DNA from: Clostridium sp. CAG:594
GTDB lineage: Bacteria; Bacillota_I; Bacilli_A; RF39; UBA660
Length of the DNA stretch: 23,871 nt
Direction of reading: 5' to 3'
Assembly: GCA_000434835.1 (NCBI GenBank)
Contig: FR881482.1
Location: 8,678-32,548, forward strand
The notes below the pieces were generated by a model. It saw only the letters and a list, made by a program, of their open reading frames with translations. It was not told the origin of the DNA and searched no databases. The stretch's first letter is position 1, and each line of letters begins with the position of its first letter. The translations under genes were made by a program, and so were the position numbers. Of the stretch, positions 1-8,619 are shown piece by piece.

Positions 1-213
1 TAAAACCTTTTTAATTTTATCTTTATAACAATAAAAATAAGGTTCTATAGTATTATTTCTTGGATTGTAAACTTTTTCAGTTCCACAACAAATTTCAAAC
101 ATTTTCTTCTTTTTTTCAAGGTTTGATATAATTATTTTAACTTCTACCTTTTTCTCACTTAAAAAATTAAAAAACTCTTTTACAGTATAATCTTTTAGCT
201 TTTTTTCTTCCAT
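1..213 (-). CDS. Unknown small protein, C-terminus cut by window edge
   Basis: An open frame starts at the ATG at 213-211 and runs off the window with 71 residues visible and no stop. It is preceded by a purine-rich ribosome binding site (GAAGGGGTG, about 7 bases upstream) and by a near-consensus promoter, so it is a real gene. The visible protein is soluble-looking and rich in Lys and aromatic residues, starting MEEKKLKDYTVKEFFNFL. A Cys-Cys-Gly stretch lies near residue 44, and a Tyr/Cys-rich stretch (PYFYCYKD) near residues 59-66. I see no signal peptide or membrane segment. It lies downstream of polC on the same strand but has its own promoter. I do not recognise the family. Confidence 0.6.
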   Translation of the reverse strand, partial: MEEKKLKDYTVKEFFNFLSEKKVEVKIIISNLEKKKKMFEICCGTEKVYNPRNNTIEPYFYCYKDKIKKVL

Positions 214-242
214 ACAAAACACCCCTTCGTCAACGGTCAGTT

Positions 243-271
243 ATGATAACAGAAAAGAAGAGTTTTGTCAA
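243..271 (-). promoter_or_regulatory. SigA-type promoter with palindrome over the -10
   Basis: The -35 is TTGACA (266-271), followed by a 17-base spacer and the -10 TATCAT (243-248), reading leftward into the small gene starting at 213. The -10 lies in the palindrome GTTATCATAAC, which extends imperfectly to CTGTTAT-C-ATAACTG. A palindrome over a -10 is a typical repressor operator position, but no regulator is identified. Confidence 0.75.
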
Positions 272-287
272 ATTACTCTCCTTTTTT

Positions 288-3200
288 TTAAAACAAACTA
301 AGTTGACTTGATTCTGGAAGCTGGTTTAGTATTCCCATCATACGCATTCTATCTGTTAAAGTTTGGGATACTTTTCCTCTTACCTGAATATCTTCAACAC
401 TAATAAATTTGCTTTTTTCTCTTTCTTCTACTATTTTTTTAGCAACCGTATCACCTAGGCCATCAATAGATGCAAATGGTGGGTATATCGTTGTTTCATC
501 TTTAACTCCCCAGACAGTAGCACTACTTTTATAAAGGTCAATTGGTGCAAACGAAATGCCTCTTGCTGTTGCCTCTAAGCATACCTTAAGACTTTCTAGT
601 TGTCCTAATTCTTTATTAGTAGCATCAAAACCTTTATTTTGAATTTCTATTATTTTAGCTTTTATTGCATCATATCCTTTAATCATTACATCAACATCAA
701 CATCTGTTGCTTTAGATGTAAGCCAAGACGCATAAAAATATACTGGCATATGAACTTTATACCAAGCTATTCTAAAGGCTGATATAACGTATGCTGCTGC
801 GTGAGCTTTAGGGAACATGTATTTTATCTTACCGCATGAATCTATAAACCAATCTGGTATGTTAGCCTCTACCATCGTCTTTTTATGTTCTTTCCAAGTT
901 TCAGGATCTTTTGATGCCCTTCCTTTACGAACAAATTCCATTATCTTAAATGCCTTAATAGGTTTTACTCCGTGATACATTAAGTATACCATTATATCAT
1001 CACGACATCCTATAACATCTTTAAACGGAACGATGTTATTTTTTATTAAGTCCTGTGCGTTTCCAAGCCAAACATCAGTACCATGTGATAAACCTGATAT
1101 TTTAATTAATTCCGCAAATGTTGTAGGCTTTGTTTCTGCAACCATGCCAATTGTAAAGTTAGTACCAAACTCTGGTATTCCAAGTGTTCCTGTCTTGCAC
1201 ATTATCTGTTCGTTAGTAACTCCTAGTGCCTTTGTTGACGTAAATATACTCATCGTATCTTTATCATCTAGTGGAACCTTTGTTATATCAGTATGAGTTA
1301 AATCTTGAATCATTCTAAGCTGAGTTGGGTCTGAGTGACCTAGTATATCTAATTTAAGAACGCACTCATCAATTGCGTGATAATCAAAGTGGGTTGTTCG
1401 CCAAGCACTTGTTACGTCTTCTGCTGGAAACTGAAAAGGTGTAAAATCAAATACTTCCATATAATCTGGAATAACAACTATTCCGCCAGGATGCTGACCC
1501 GTTGTTCTTTTAACGCCCGTACATCCTAGTGCTAAACGTTCTATTTCAGCTGGTCTCATGTTTATTTCTTTATCTTCACAGTATCCTTTTACATATCCAT
1601 ATGCTGTTTTTTCTGCTACCGTACCAATTGTTCCTGCACGGTATACGTTATCAGCACCAAATAAAACTTTGGTGTACGCATGAGCGGATGCTTGGTTTAA
1701 ATCACTAAAGTTAAGGTCGATATCTGGAACTTTATCTGCGTTGAAGCCTAGGAATGTTGCAAACGGCATATCTTGTCCATCTTTGTATAAATCTTCGCCG
1801 CAGCAAGGACATTTCTTATCAGGAAGGTCAAATCCCGTTGAATACTCACTACCAAGTGCCCTTCCATCATCAAACGTAAATATGCTATGTTGGCATTTTA
1901 AGCATCTATAGTGTGCTGGAAGTGGATTAACTTCTGTTATACCCATCATTGTTGCAACAAATGATGAACCAACAGAACCACGGGAACCTACTAAGTAACC
2001 ATCATCGTTTGAGTGTTTAACAAGTCTTTGTGCAATTAAGTATATTGGATCAAATCCTCCACCTATAATACCACCTAATTCCTTGCTTACTTTTTTATTT
2101 AATGAATCATCAGTTAAAGTGCCGTCACAATCGTCCCAGTTCTCTTTGAAATAACAACTCAATAGTTCTTTAACCGAATCAAACCCTTTAACTATAACCT
2201 CATGCAAATTTCTAAACGTTTCTTCTTTTAATTTTTCATCTGTTATGTCAGGGTTGTTCTTTTTTAAATTCTCCTCACATACTTTATATACGATGTTACC
2301 ATATAGTTCCATTGCAATACGTTCTTCTATATTATAAGGAAGAGGTGTACCATACCAATCTTTTGCCTTATCATATACTAAGTCCGTTACAACTCTTGGA
2401 CAATCAAGGTAAGACTTTCCATCATCTGCCTTTACCCTTGGTGAAAAAGGAATTCCATGAGTATCTATTATTACCTCTATTTCATCTACCATGTCAAGAA
2501 CCTTATTAGTGTTAGAAACAACTATTTCGTATGCTAAATCTTTTCCTAAGAAAGCAAAGTTATCAAGCATTTCATTTGTTGTTCTAAAGTGCTGACTTGG
2601 TATTTCTTTAATATCTTTTTTAGCTAGTGGATGACGTCCACCACCTGGAACCTTTTGATTAACAATTATTTGTCTATATATTTTATCTTCTCTTCTAAAG
2701 TGGTGAACATCTCCTGTTGCAACAATTATCTTACCAGCCTCTTTTACCGCAGATACTACCTTTTTAATATGAGTTTCAAGTTCTTTTTCGTCCTTAAAGT
2801 CTCCCATTTGTATTAAATGATTATAGACTTCTGGAGGTTGAACTTCAACATAATCATAAAAGTTTATTATGTTGGTTAATTCTTCTCCTTCTTTACTTCT
2901 TGCTTCTTTAAAAACTTCTGATTCATAACATCCACTTCCTATTAAAACGCCTTCTCTTAAACGCTCTACTTCACTACGCAAGATTCTAGGTGTTTTATAT
3001 AGGTAAACGGTATTAGCAAGTGATATCATTTTAAATATGTTTTTAAGTCCTTTTTTATTAACCGCAATCGCATTAAAGTGATACGTTCTACCAAACTTAT
3101 GAATTTCGCCTTTAGGGACTAACCTATCTAAATCACTTATTTTTTCATAGTTTTGTGCATCTAATTTTTGTAAAAACTTATGAAAAACGTGAGCCGTTCC

Positions 3201-4883
3201 TTCAGCATCATAATCCGCTCTATGGTGAGCATCTTCTTCCCAAGGAACGTTATATCTTTTAACTAAGGCTGAAAGTCCATGTCTTGCGTATCCTTGGTCT
3301 AAGGTTCTAGATAATTCTAAAGTATCTATTACAGTGTTTTTAAACTCTCCTAAATCATATTTCTTCATTGCCATTTCAATAAAAGAAATATCAAACTTAG
3401 CATTATGAGCAACCATAGGTAAATTACCAGCCCACTCTAAAAATTCTTTCGTTACGGTTTTTTCATCGTCACAGCCTGATACCATTGCATCAGTAATACA
3501 AGTAAGCTCAGTAATTTTATCTGGTATGTGTCTTTTAGGATCAATTAATTTATCAAACCTATCTATTATGTCACCATGTGATATTTTAACTGCACCTATT
3601 TCTATCATTTGGTCTTCACCGGCAGCATTAAATCCAGTTGTTTCGGTATCAAATACAACGTAAGTGTTATCCATTAAAGAATCACAAGTAGGTCTTACAA
3701 CTATGTTTACGGTATCATCAACTAGCGTAAGCTCCGTACCATATAAACCCTTAAAATGTTTACTTTTATCTTCTATTTTTTTATTGTGATTCTTAATAAG
3801 ACTATATGCTATTGGAAATGCTTGGCATCCGTTATGATCTGTTATTGCAACACCACGGTATCCCATGTTAATTGCGTTTGTAACAAGTTCACACGTGTGT
3901 TTACCTAAGTCTAACTTAGTTATACCATCCATTTGACTCATCATTGTATGAGCGTGTAATTCTACTCTTTTTTCTTTTGCATCATCTACTACCGTCATGT
4001 CTTTTGAAGGTATTTTCATAACGTTTCTAATGTTTAACACAAGGTCTTTAGCATAAATATCTTGTTTTACATATCCATTAATTCTAAACCAACCAGACTT
4101 CATTTTTTTAGATAACATCTTAAATAAATCTGCATCTTTTGTAAAAATTTTAGCATAAATACTATCAGTATTATCACTTATTTTAAAGGTTAATATTTTA
4201 AATGCACTTCTTGATGATTCAAACTCTTCAACGCCAAAAACGTAAGCTTCAACTGTAACGCCTGATTCTTCTGCAATTATATCCTTTATTTCGGTTATTG
4301 CTCCCTTTGGCTCATCACCTAAAATAACAGGATTTTCTTCCTTAGGTTTACTTTGAGTCTCCATTTTTATTTCTTCTTCTAATTCTTTTTTTACCTTTAA
4401 CCTATTTTCTTCGTTTATAAATGTTTTTATTTTTAAGTTAGGATAACCACATACCTTATAATATTTTAAAATGCTTTCTAAATGGTTATTTAATATGTTT
4501 TCTTCTGCTATATTATCGGTATCTATTATAAGGGTATTGCCTGATATCTTAACGTTTTTTTCTATAAATAACTCCTTCATAGGTTTCGTTAAAGTACTTT
4601 TTAAAATAGCTTCTTTATAGTAATTTAAACAGTCATCATAATTTACATTTCTAAGTACAAATTCAGATTTTATAGAACCCATTTCAGGAAAGCCTTTTTT
4701 CATGTTTTGATCTATATATTCTAATACTTTGATATCTAAAGGATTATCTATTTCAATTACAAAAATGCCATTACGTCTTGTATGATCAAGTTTAAGTTTT
4801 AGTATTTTACCATTATTAAAAAACTCATAATATTCTTCTGGTAAACTAATTTTATCTAATAATAATTTCAATTTATCATGCAT
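288..4883 (-). CDS. polC: DNA polymerase III alpha subunit, PolC type
   Basis: Replicative DNA polymerase of low-GC Gram-positives, with built-in 3'-5' proofreading; it works with the sliding clamp at the fork. Residue numbers here count from a GTG at 4892. Visible parts in order are an N-terminal domain and OB fold (about 1-300) and PHP motifs (HAHT near 313, ATGDVHHF near 725). The DEDD exonuclease is inserted in the PHP domain (DTETTGF near 415, AHNAKFD near 495, HRADYDAEG near 557). A zinc site (C997, C1000, C1028, C1031) and the catalytic DIDLNFS motif (about 1057) follow, then FPKAHAAAY near 1360. I prefer the ATG at 4883 (1531 aa) because the site AGTAGGGTGAT is well spaced from it and overlaps the upstream GTG. 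It is longer than Bacillus PolC (about 1437 aa), mostly from an insertion of about 70 residues near 864-938. Confidence 0.97.
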   Translation of the reverse strand: MHDKLKLLLDKISLPEEYYEFFNNGKILKLKLDHTRRNGIFVIEIDNPLDIKVLEYIDQNMKKGFPEMGSIKSEFVLRNVNYDDCLNYYKEAILKSTLTKPMKELFIEKNVKISGNTLIIDTDNIAEENILNNHLESILKYYKVCGYPNLKIKTFINEENRLKVKKELEEEIKMETQSKPKEENPVILGDEPKGAITEIKDIIAEESGVTVEAYVFGVEEFESSRSAFKILTFKISDNTDSIYAKIFTKDADLFKMLSKKMKSGWFRINGYVKQDIYAKDLVLNIRNVMKIPSKDMTVVDDAKEKRVELHAHTMMSQMDGITKLDLGKHTCELVTNAINMGYRGVAITDHNGCQAFPIAYSLIKNHNKKIEDKSKHFKGLYGTELTLVDDTVNIVVRPTCDSLMDNTYVVFDTETTGFNAAGEDQMIEIGAVKISHGDIIDRFDKLIDPKRHIPDKITELTCITDAMVSGCDDEKTVTKEFLEWAGNLPMVAHNAKFDISFIEMAMKKYDLGEFKNTVIDTLELSRTLDQGYARHGLSALVKRYNVPWEEDAHHRADYDAEGTAHVFHKFLQKLDAQNYEKISDLDRLVPKGEIHKFGRTYHFNAIAVNKKGLKNIFKMISLANTVYLYKTPRILRSEVERLREGVLIGSGCYESEVFKEARSKEGEELTNIINFYDYVEVQPPEVYNHLIQMGDFKDEKELETHIKKVVSAVKEAGKIIVATGDVHHFRREDKIYRQIIVNQKVPGGGRHPLAKKDIKEIPSQHFRTTNEMLDNFAFLGKDLAYEIVVSNTNKVLDMVDEIEVIIDTHGIPFSPRVKADDGKSYLDCPRVVTDLVYDKAKDWYGTPLPYNIEERIAMELYGNIVYKVCEENLKKNNPDITDEKLKEETFRNLHEVIVKGFDSVKELLSCYFKENWDDCDGTLTDDSLNKKVSKELGGIIGGGFDPIYLIAQRLVKHSNDDGYLVGSRGSVGSSFVATMMGITEVNPLPAHYRCLKCQHSIFTFDDGRALGSEYSTGFDLPDKKCPCCGEDLYKDGQDMPFATFLGFNADKVPDIDLNFSDLNQASAHAYTKVLFGADNVYRAGTIGTVAEKTAYGYVKGYCEDKEINMRPAEIERLALGCTGVKRTTGQHPGGIVVIPDYMEVFDFTPFQFPAEDVTSAWRTTHFDYHAIDECVLKLDILGHSDPTQLRMIQDLTHTDITKVPLDDKDTMSIFTSTKALGVTNEQIMCKTGTLGIPEFGTNFTIGMVAETKPTTFAELIKISGLSHGTDVWLGNAQDLIKNNIVPFKDVIGCRDDIMVYLMYHGVKPIKAFKIMEFVRKGRASKDPETWKEHKKTMVEANIPDWFIDSCGKIKYMFPKAHAAAYVISAFRIAWYKVHMPVYFYASWLTSKATDVDVDVMIKGYDAIKAKIIEIQNKGFDATNKELGQLESLKVCLEATARGISFAPIDLYKSSATVWGVKDETTIYPPFASIDGLGDTVAKKIVEEREKSKFISVEDIQVRGKVSQTLTDRMRMMGILNQLPESSQLSLF

Positions 4884-4911
4884 TAATATCACCCTACTTC
4901 AAACAATTAAT

Positions 4912-4939
4912 ATTATAACATTTATTATTTTTTTATCAA
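4912..4939 (-). promoter_or_regulatory. polC promoter
   Basis: TTGATA (4934-4939), a 16-base spacer and TATAAT (4912-4917), preceded by TGT as an extended -10. Transcription would start near 4905 and run into polC, after the terminator of the preceding gene. Confidence 0.7.
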
Positions 4940-4941
4940 AG

Positions 4942-4966
4942 AAAAAAATAGCCTTTTAGCTATTTT
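4942..4966 (-). terminator. Terminator of the NodB-like gene
   Basis: An 8-bp hairpin, AAAATAGC (4945-4952) with GCTATTTT (4959-4966) and a 6-base loop, is followed on the minus strand by a T run. The stop codon of the gene at 4956 lies in the loop and arm. Confidence 0.75.
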
Positions 4967-5801
4967 CGTTTATTAATTTTGATAAACCTTTTATTTTATA
5001 ACCACGACTTTCTATTACGTTTATAATAAAGTTAAATTTAGATGTATCAAATTCATCTAAGTCATATACTATCATAACACCTTTTGATAAATCCTTTTTT
5101 AAATCGGTTATGCTAGGATTAACAAGTTTTGGAGAAAGAGTTAACATTTTCTTAGAAGCACATATATCTTTATAATTATCATTTTTAGTATTATTTAAGC
5201 AAAATAAAGAATCTTTAAGGGTAATACTTTCTATTAAATTGTTAGTAACACTTATCATTTTTTTAGAATATTTATTATCATAGCCTAAATTATATATTTC
5301 AGAATTTAAATTTACCATGCTAAAAGCAGTTTCAACGTTTTTTTCTAAATATGATCCATCTATAAAGAAGTTTACAGTAACATCTGTTTTAGCAAGAATG
5401 CTTAAAAGTTCAGATACATTGGTAGAATTATTAACTTTAAATATTATGGATACCATGTTTTTAGAAATACCATTTGTTATATAATAATCATAAGTTTTGT
5501 CAATTGACGTATTTGGTTTTGTTTTATCATAAACTAATTTTTGCTTATTAAATGAGTCATCTTCTTTCATGTTTTTATATGATTTTTCTTTATTTATAAT
5601 TAAACCTGACATACCAAGAATCATCTCATCATCTTTTATTTTAGGTTCAACTGGTTTTACGTCATGCGCCTTTTTATATGAAATAACCTCCTTCATTAGA
5701 GGATCATTACTTCTAGCTTCGTTAAATACTTTATCAGTATATATAAAGCTAAGCAATAAAAGAAGAAATAAACTAACTAATTTAATTGTATTTTTAAACA
5801 A
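4956..5801 (-). CDS. Membrane-anchored NodB-like protein, catalytic residues lost
   Basis: A protein of about 281 residues with one N-terminal hydrophobic segment (roughly residues 8-24) and the rest predicted outside the cell. The second half follows the layout of polysaccharide (peptidoglycan) deacetylases. NVSELLSILAKTDVTVNFFI DG resembles the 'iTATFFvdG' strand, and NSEIYNLGYDNKYSKK stands where 'GHEIGNHsysH' is expected. The end (GVMIVYDLDEFDT, then RGYKIKGLSKLI) resembles the usual 'HD..T....L....kGYkfvtLseLi' ending. The metal-binding Asp and the two His of active NodB enzymes are absent, so I infer a non-enzymatic binding or structural role. I chose the TTG at 5801 because the only ribosome site (AGGTGAT) overlaps the in-frame GTG at 5810. 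The family call rests on my reading of weak similarity. Confidence 0.6.
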   Translation of the reverse strand: MFKNTIKLVSLFLLLLLSFIYTDKVFNEARSNDPLMKEVISYKKAHDVKPVEPKIKDDEMILGMSGLIINKEKSYKNMKEDDSFNKQKLVYDKTKPNTSIDKTYDYYITNGISKNMVSIIFKVNNSTNVSELLSILAKTDVTVNFFIDGSYLEKNVETAFSMVNLNSEIYNLGYDNKYSKKMISVTNNLIESITLKDSLFCLNNTKNDNYKDICASKKMLTLSPKLVNPSITDLKKDLSKGVMIVYDLDEFDTSKFNFIINVIESRGYKIKGLSKLINENS

Positions 5802-5849
5802 AACTATCACCTAATTAAGTGTATGAATAAAACTTTATTAAATTACACT

Positions 5850-5874
5850 AAAAAAGAACCTTAATAGGCTCTTT
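5850..5874 (-). terminator. Terminator of the one-pass membrane gene
   Basis: Arms AAAGAACC (5853-5860) and GGCTCTTT (5867-5874), with one G-U pair and a 6-base loop, are followed on the minus strand by six T. The stop codon of the gene ending at 5861 sits in the loop. Confidence 0.7.
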
Positions 5875-6796
5875 CTGGTTTTAAAACATAAGTACCTTTA
5901 ATTACTTTATCTCCAGACTTATCCGTTTCTTCTTTCCAACTAGATAGTTTTAAACTAGATGTGTTAAACCCTTTAACTTTAAAAGTAACAATAGATGCTC
6001 TATTAATGTTTGGAATGGTATAAGATATATTTCCATTAACATCACTATCTTCTTTTAAAATAACGTTTTTACCTGATACATCAGTATATGTTACTTTAAC
6101 ATCATAAGTATTATTAGTAGGAAGCAAAAGAATAAACTTTCTAGGTTCGTTTTTATTAGTACTAACACTTATTTTATCTTTATTATTAATAGACTCCTTA
6201 ATTTCTTCTTTAGTAACCGGGCTATAATAACCTTTTACGGTAAATATTTTATAAGCATATTTATCTTCACTCTTAGATGAATCCATAAAACTCCATCCAG
6301 CAGGTTCATAAGTTTCACTTATTTTAGAAGCATTTATTATCTGAAGTTTAATTTTCCAAGTTTTGTTTTGATTTTTTAAAGAATCTATTTTTATTTTGAA
6401 GTTTTTAGCTTTCTTCTCTATTTCTTTAGTTTCTTTTTCTTTCCAGCTATTACCATCCATCTCGTATAAAGTATACCTATAACTTCCTTGATATCTATCT
6501 ATAACACTTGGTATAGAAACTTCCATAACGTAATTGCTTTCGTTATCATACTTTTCTTTAACTATAAAGCCATTTTTATTTTCAATGGCGCCAAATAACT
6601 TTTCAAATGTTAAATGATAAGTAAATTTAAGAGGATCTTCATCTTTCATTTCTGCGAAAAAACAAACCGAAAGCATAATGCATATTGCAATTGATATATA
6701 AATGGATGCTTTAGCTTTTTTTAAAACATCTTCTCTTGCTAATTTTGGTCTTCCAACCGGATTTTTTTCTTCATCCTTTAAAAGCCATTCTCTCAT
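5861..6796 (-). CDS. One-pass membrane protein of unknown function
   Basis: A 311-residue protein I cannot assign. It has a short basic cytoplasmic N-terminus containing VGRPKLARE, then one membrane segment (about residues 31-48) and a long extracellular part. The outer part is rich in Lys, Ser, Thr and beta-strand-like patterns; 'YDVKVTYTDVSGKNV' and 'ASIVTFKVKGF' suggest Ig-like or fibronectin-like sandwich folds, which is inference only. The start is supported by GGGAGG nine bases upstream. It lies 18 bases downstream of ezrA with no terminator between, so it is probably co-transcribed with the division gene; a terminator follows it. The topology (small inside, large outside) and the ezrA linkage would fit a cell-envelope or division role, but nothing proves it. 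Confidence 0.7.
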   Translation of the reverse strand: MREWLLKDEEKNPVGRPKLAREDVLKKAKASIYISIAICIMLSVCFFAEMKDEDPLKFTYHLTFEKLFGAIENKNGFIVKEKYDNESNYVMEVSIPSVIDRYQGSYRYTLYEMDGNSWKEKETKEIEKKAKNFKIKIDSLKNQNKTWKIKLQIINASKISETYEPAGWSFMDSSKSEDKYAYKIFTVKGYYSPVTKEEIKESINNKDKISVSTNKNEPRKFILLLPTNNTYDVKVTYTDVSGKNVILKEDSDVNGNISYTIPNINRASIVTFKVKGFNTSSLKLSSWKEETDKSGDKVIKGTYVLKPERAY

Positions 6797-6814
6797 AACT
6801 TATGCCTCCCTCTC

Positions 6815-8524
6815 TTATTTTTTATAGTCTAATATCTTTTTATGGATACCAGGCTCTACAACATCTAACGTGCTTATGCTAAGTTCCAAAGACTTCTTAT
6901 ATTCACCCTTAAAGAATAAGTTTTCTGCCTTAATAAGCCCCTCGTTAATAACTGGTTTTGAAGAACGATACCTATTACCATATACGATTGCATACTCAGA
7001 TAACAAAGCCGTCTTAACCATCTCAGCAGTAGTATTATGAAGTTTAAATACTAAGTCCCTTGCCGTGTCAACACGTACGTTTAACGTATCAACATCAAGT
7101 GGTTTTTTAGATAGTTCAGCTTGTATTTCCTTTATGGCGTCAGAAGCTTCCCTAAGCTCAACATAATAATTATCCGGTATTATGGGAAGTCTGTTTTTTC
7201 TTATTTGATATTTAGACTGTTTTAATAATAGTTTAATATCTTCAAGCTGTCCCCTTGCACGTTCTTCATCATCTTTTAAATTGCCTACTTTTTGAAGTAT
7301 AGCATTTAATTTCTCACTAAGTTTTGTTAACTTTAACATTATAATTTCAAGTTCTGCGTTAAGTTTAGAAAAAGGAAACGTGTGATTTCTATCAAGTGTT
7401 TCTAACTTTTCATAATCTTTTACGATACCATCAAACTCCGTATTTAAAAGTTTAACTGAATCTAACGTATCATCAGTTAAATTATAATGTTTTCTCATCT
7501 CTGGAAGACCACTTTGAACTGCATTTAATAATTTATCTACGTGTTTCCTCTTCTTATTAAAGTTAGCAAGCCCTTCCGTATAATATTTTCTAGTTAATTT
7601 TTCAGTTTCAAAATCATTAAATAATGAATCAAAATACTCTAATATAGTCTTAAGTTCAAAAGTTACGTCTTCCAAATTAAGAACACGCACTCTATCAAAT
7701 ATAGAGTTTACTTTCTTTTCTGTTTCAACAATGTTATATTCAACGTTTAAATAATCTAGTTGGTAACCTTCCCTTGTAAGTTTAATATACTCACTAGATA
7801 CATCTTCCGTTCTCTTTGGAATAAGACTTTTACCCATAAGCATTATTTCAGGTATTTCATCAATTACTATCGTCATATGATCAATCATTTCAGTAAGGCC
7901 TTTAACAACGTAAATAACTTCCTCATAATCCTTTTTTTCCATAACATATTCAAACTCTTCAAAACGTTTTTCTATCGTTTCAAATTGTAATTCAATCGTT
8001 TTTGCAGTTTCTTCATAATCTGCCTTTGTTTCGGTAAACTTTTTCTTTAGTTTTCTATACCTAGCCTTTAGTTTAATAACACTTGCCCTGTTTCTTTCCT
8101 CACTAGATGTTATTTCCTTAATTTCAGACATGATGTTTTTAATTTTAACTTTTATTTCATATAGTTTTATTTCTATTTCCGATATCTTTTCATATATTTC
8201 CTTTGCCTTACTTTTATCTACCGCAAAGTCAAGTTCAATTAACATATCATTTATGTATGGTATAGTTTCATTTTCAATAACTTCAAATTTTAACTTCCAT
8301 CCATTATAACGGTCTTCTAACTTTTTATTGCTTTTAACCAAAGCTTCTACCTTTGATAATTCATTTAAAACAGGAACGTTTATAAGTAAGTTTTTTTCCT
8401 TTTCTAAATTATCTATTTCTTTTAATATTTTCTTTTTCTTTTTTGTCTTAAGAGTTATTACTAAAACTACTATTATTATTAAAAGTACAACAACGATGGT
8501 TCCAATATATAAACCTTTGCCCAT
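6815..8524 (-). CDS. ezrA: Septation ring formation regulator EzrA
   Basis: EzrA is a membrane-anchored cytoplasmic protein of Firmicutes. It binds FtsZ, prevents extra Z-rings near the poles, and links the ring to cell-wall synthesis. The 569 residues match the usual length (about 562 in Bacillus). The N-terminus is a single membrane segment (about 4-26) followed by a basic KTKKKKK stretch. The remainder is almost entirely Lys/Glu-rich helical spectrin-like coiled coil. The conserved C-terminal signature is visible: GNRYRSSKP, then AENLFFKGEYKKSLELSI and EPGIHKK. The start has an ideal site (AGGAGG, 9 bases before the ATG). In Bacillus ezrA also lies close to rpsD, as here. Confidence 0.95.
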   Translation of the reverse strand: MGKGLYIGTIVVVLLIIIVVLVITLKTKKKKKILKEIDNLEKEKNLLINVPVLNELSKVEALVKSNKKLEDRYNGWKLKFEVIENETIPYINDMLIELDFAVDKSKAKEIYEKISEIEIKLYEIKVKIKNIMSEIKEITSSEERNRASVIKLKARYRKLKKKFTETKADYEETAKTIELQFETIEKRFEEFEYVMEKKDYEEVIYVVKGLTEMIDHMTIVIDEIPEIMLMGKSLIPKRTEDVSSEYIKLTREGYQLDYLNVEYNIVETEKKVNSIFDRVRVLNLEDVTFELKTILEYFDSLFNDFETEKLTRKYYTEGLANFNKKRKHVDKLLNAVQSGLPEMRKHYNLTDDTLDSVKLLNTEFDGIVKDYEKLETLDRNHTFPFSKLNAELEIIMLKLTKLSEKLNAILQKVGNLKDDEERARGQLEDIKLLLKQSKYQIRKNRLPIIPDNYYVELREASDAIKEIQAELSKKPLDVDTLNVRVDTARDLVFKLHNTTAEMVKTALLSEYAIVYGNRYRSSKPVINEGLIKAENLFFKGEYKKSLELSISTLDVVEPGIHKKILDYKK

Positions 8525-8550
8525 GTTCTATACCTCCTACTATATAAATT

Positions 8551-8559
8551 ATTTTATCA
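8551..8559 (-). promoter_or_regulatory. Candidate extended -10 promoter of ezrA
   Basis: TGATAAAAT (extended -10) lies about 27 bases before the ezrA start. I find no good -35, so this is a modest prediction. Confidence 0.35.
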
Positions 8560-8592
8560 TAAATTACGACAATTTGCACCATTTATTTAATT

Positions 8593-8619
8593 AAAAAAAG
8601 CAAAGCGTTATACTTTACT
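8593..8619 (-). terminator. Terminator of the DUF3419-like gene pair
   Basis: Arms AGCAAAG (8599-8605) and CTTTACT (8613-8619), one G-U pair, 7-base loop, then seven T on the minus strand. The stop codon at 8608 lies in the loop. Confidence 0.75.

Noticed and set aside
228..269. Minus-strand TTG frame of 13 codons after AAGGAG near 276
   Set aside because: It overlaps the -35 and -10 of the edge gene promoter, so a transcript from that promoter could not encode it; only polC read-through could. Too short and without support.
1033..1296. Plus-strand frames inside polC and other genes
   Set aside because: They are shadows of strong minus-strand genes, with no ribosome sites or recognisable products.
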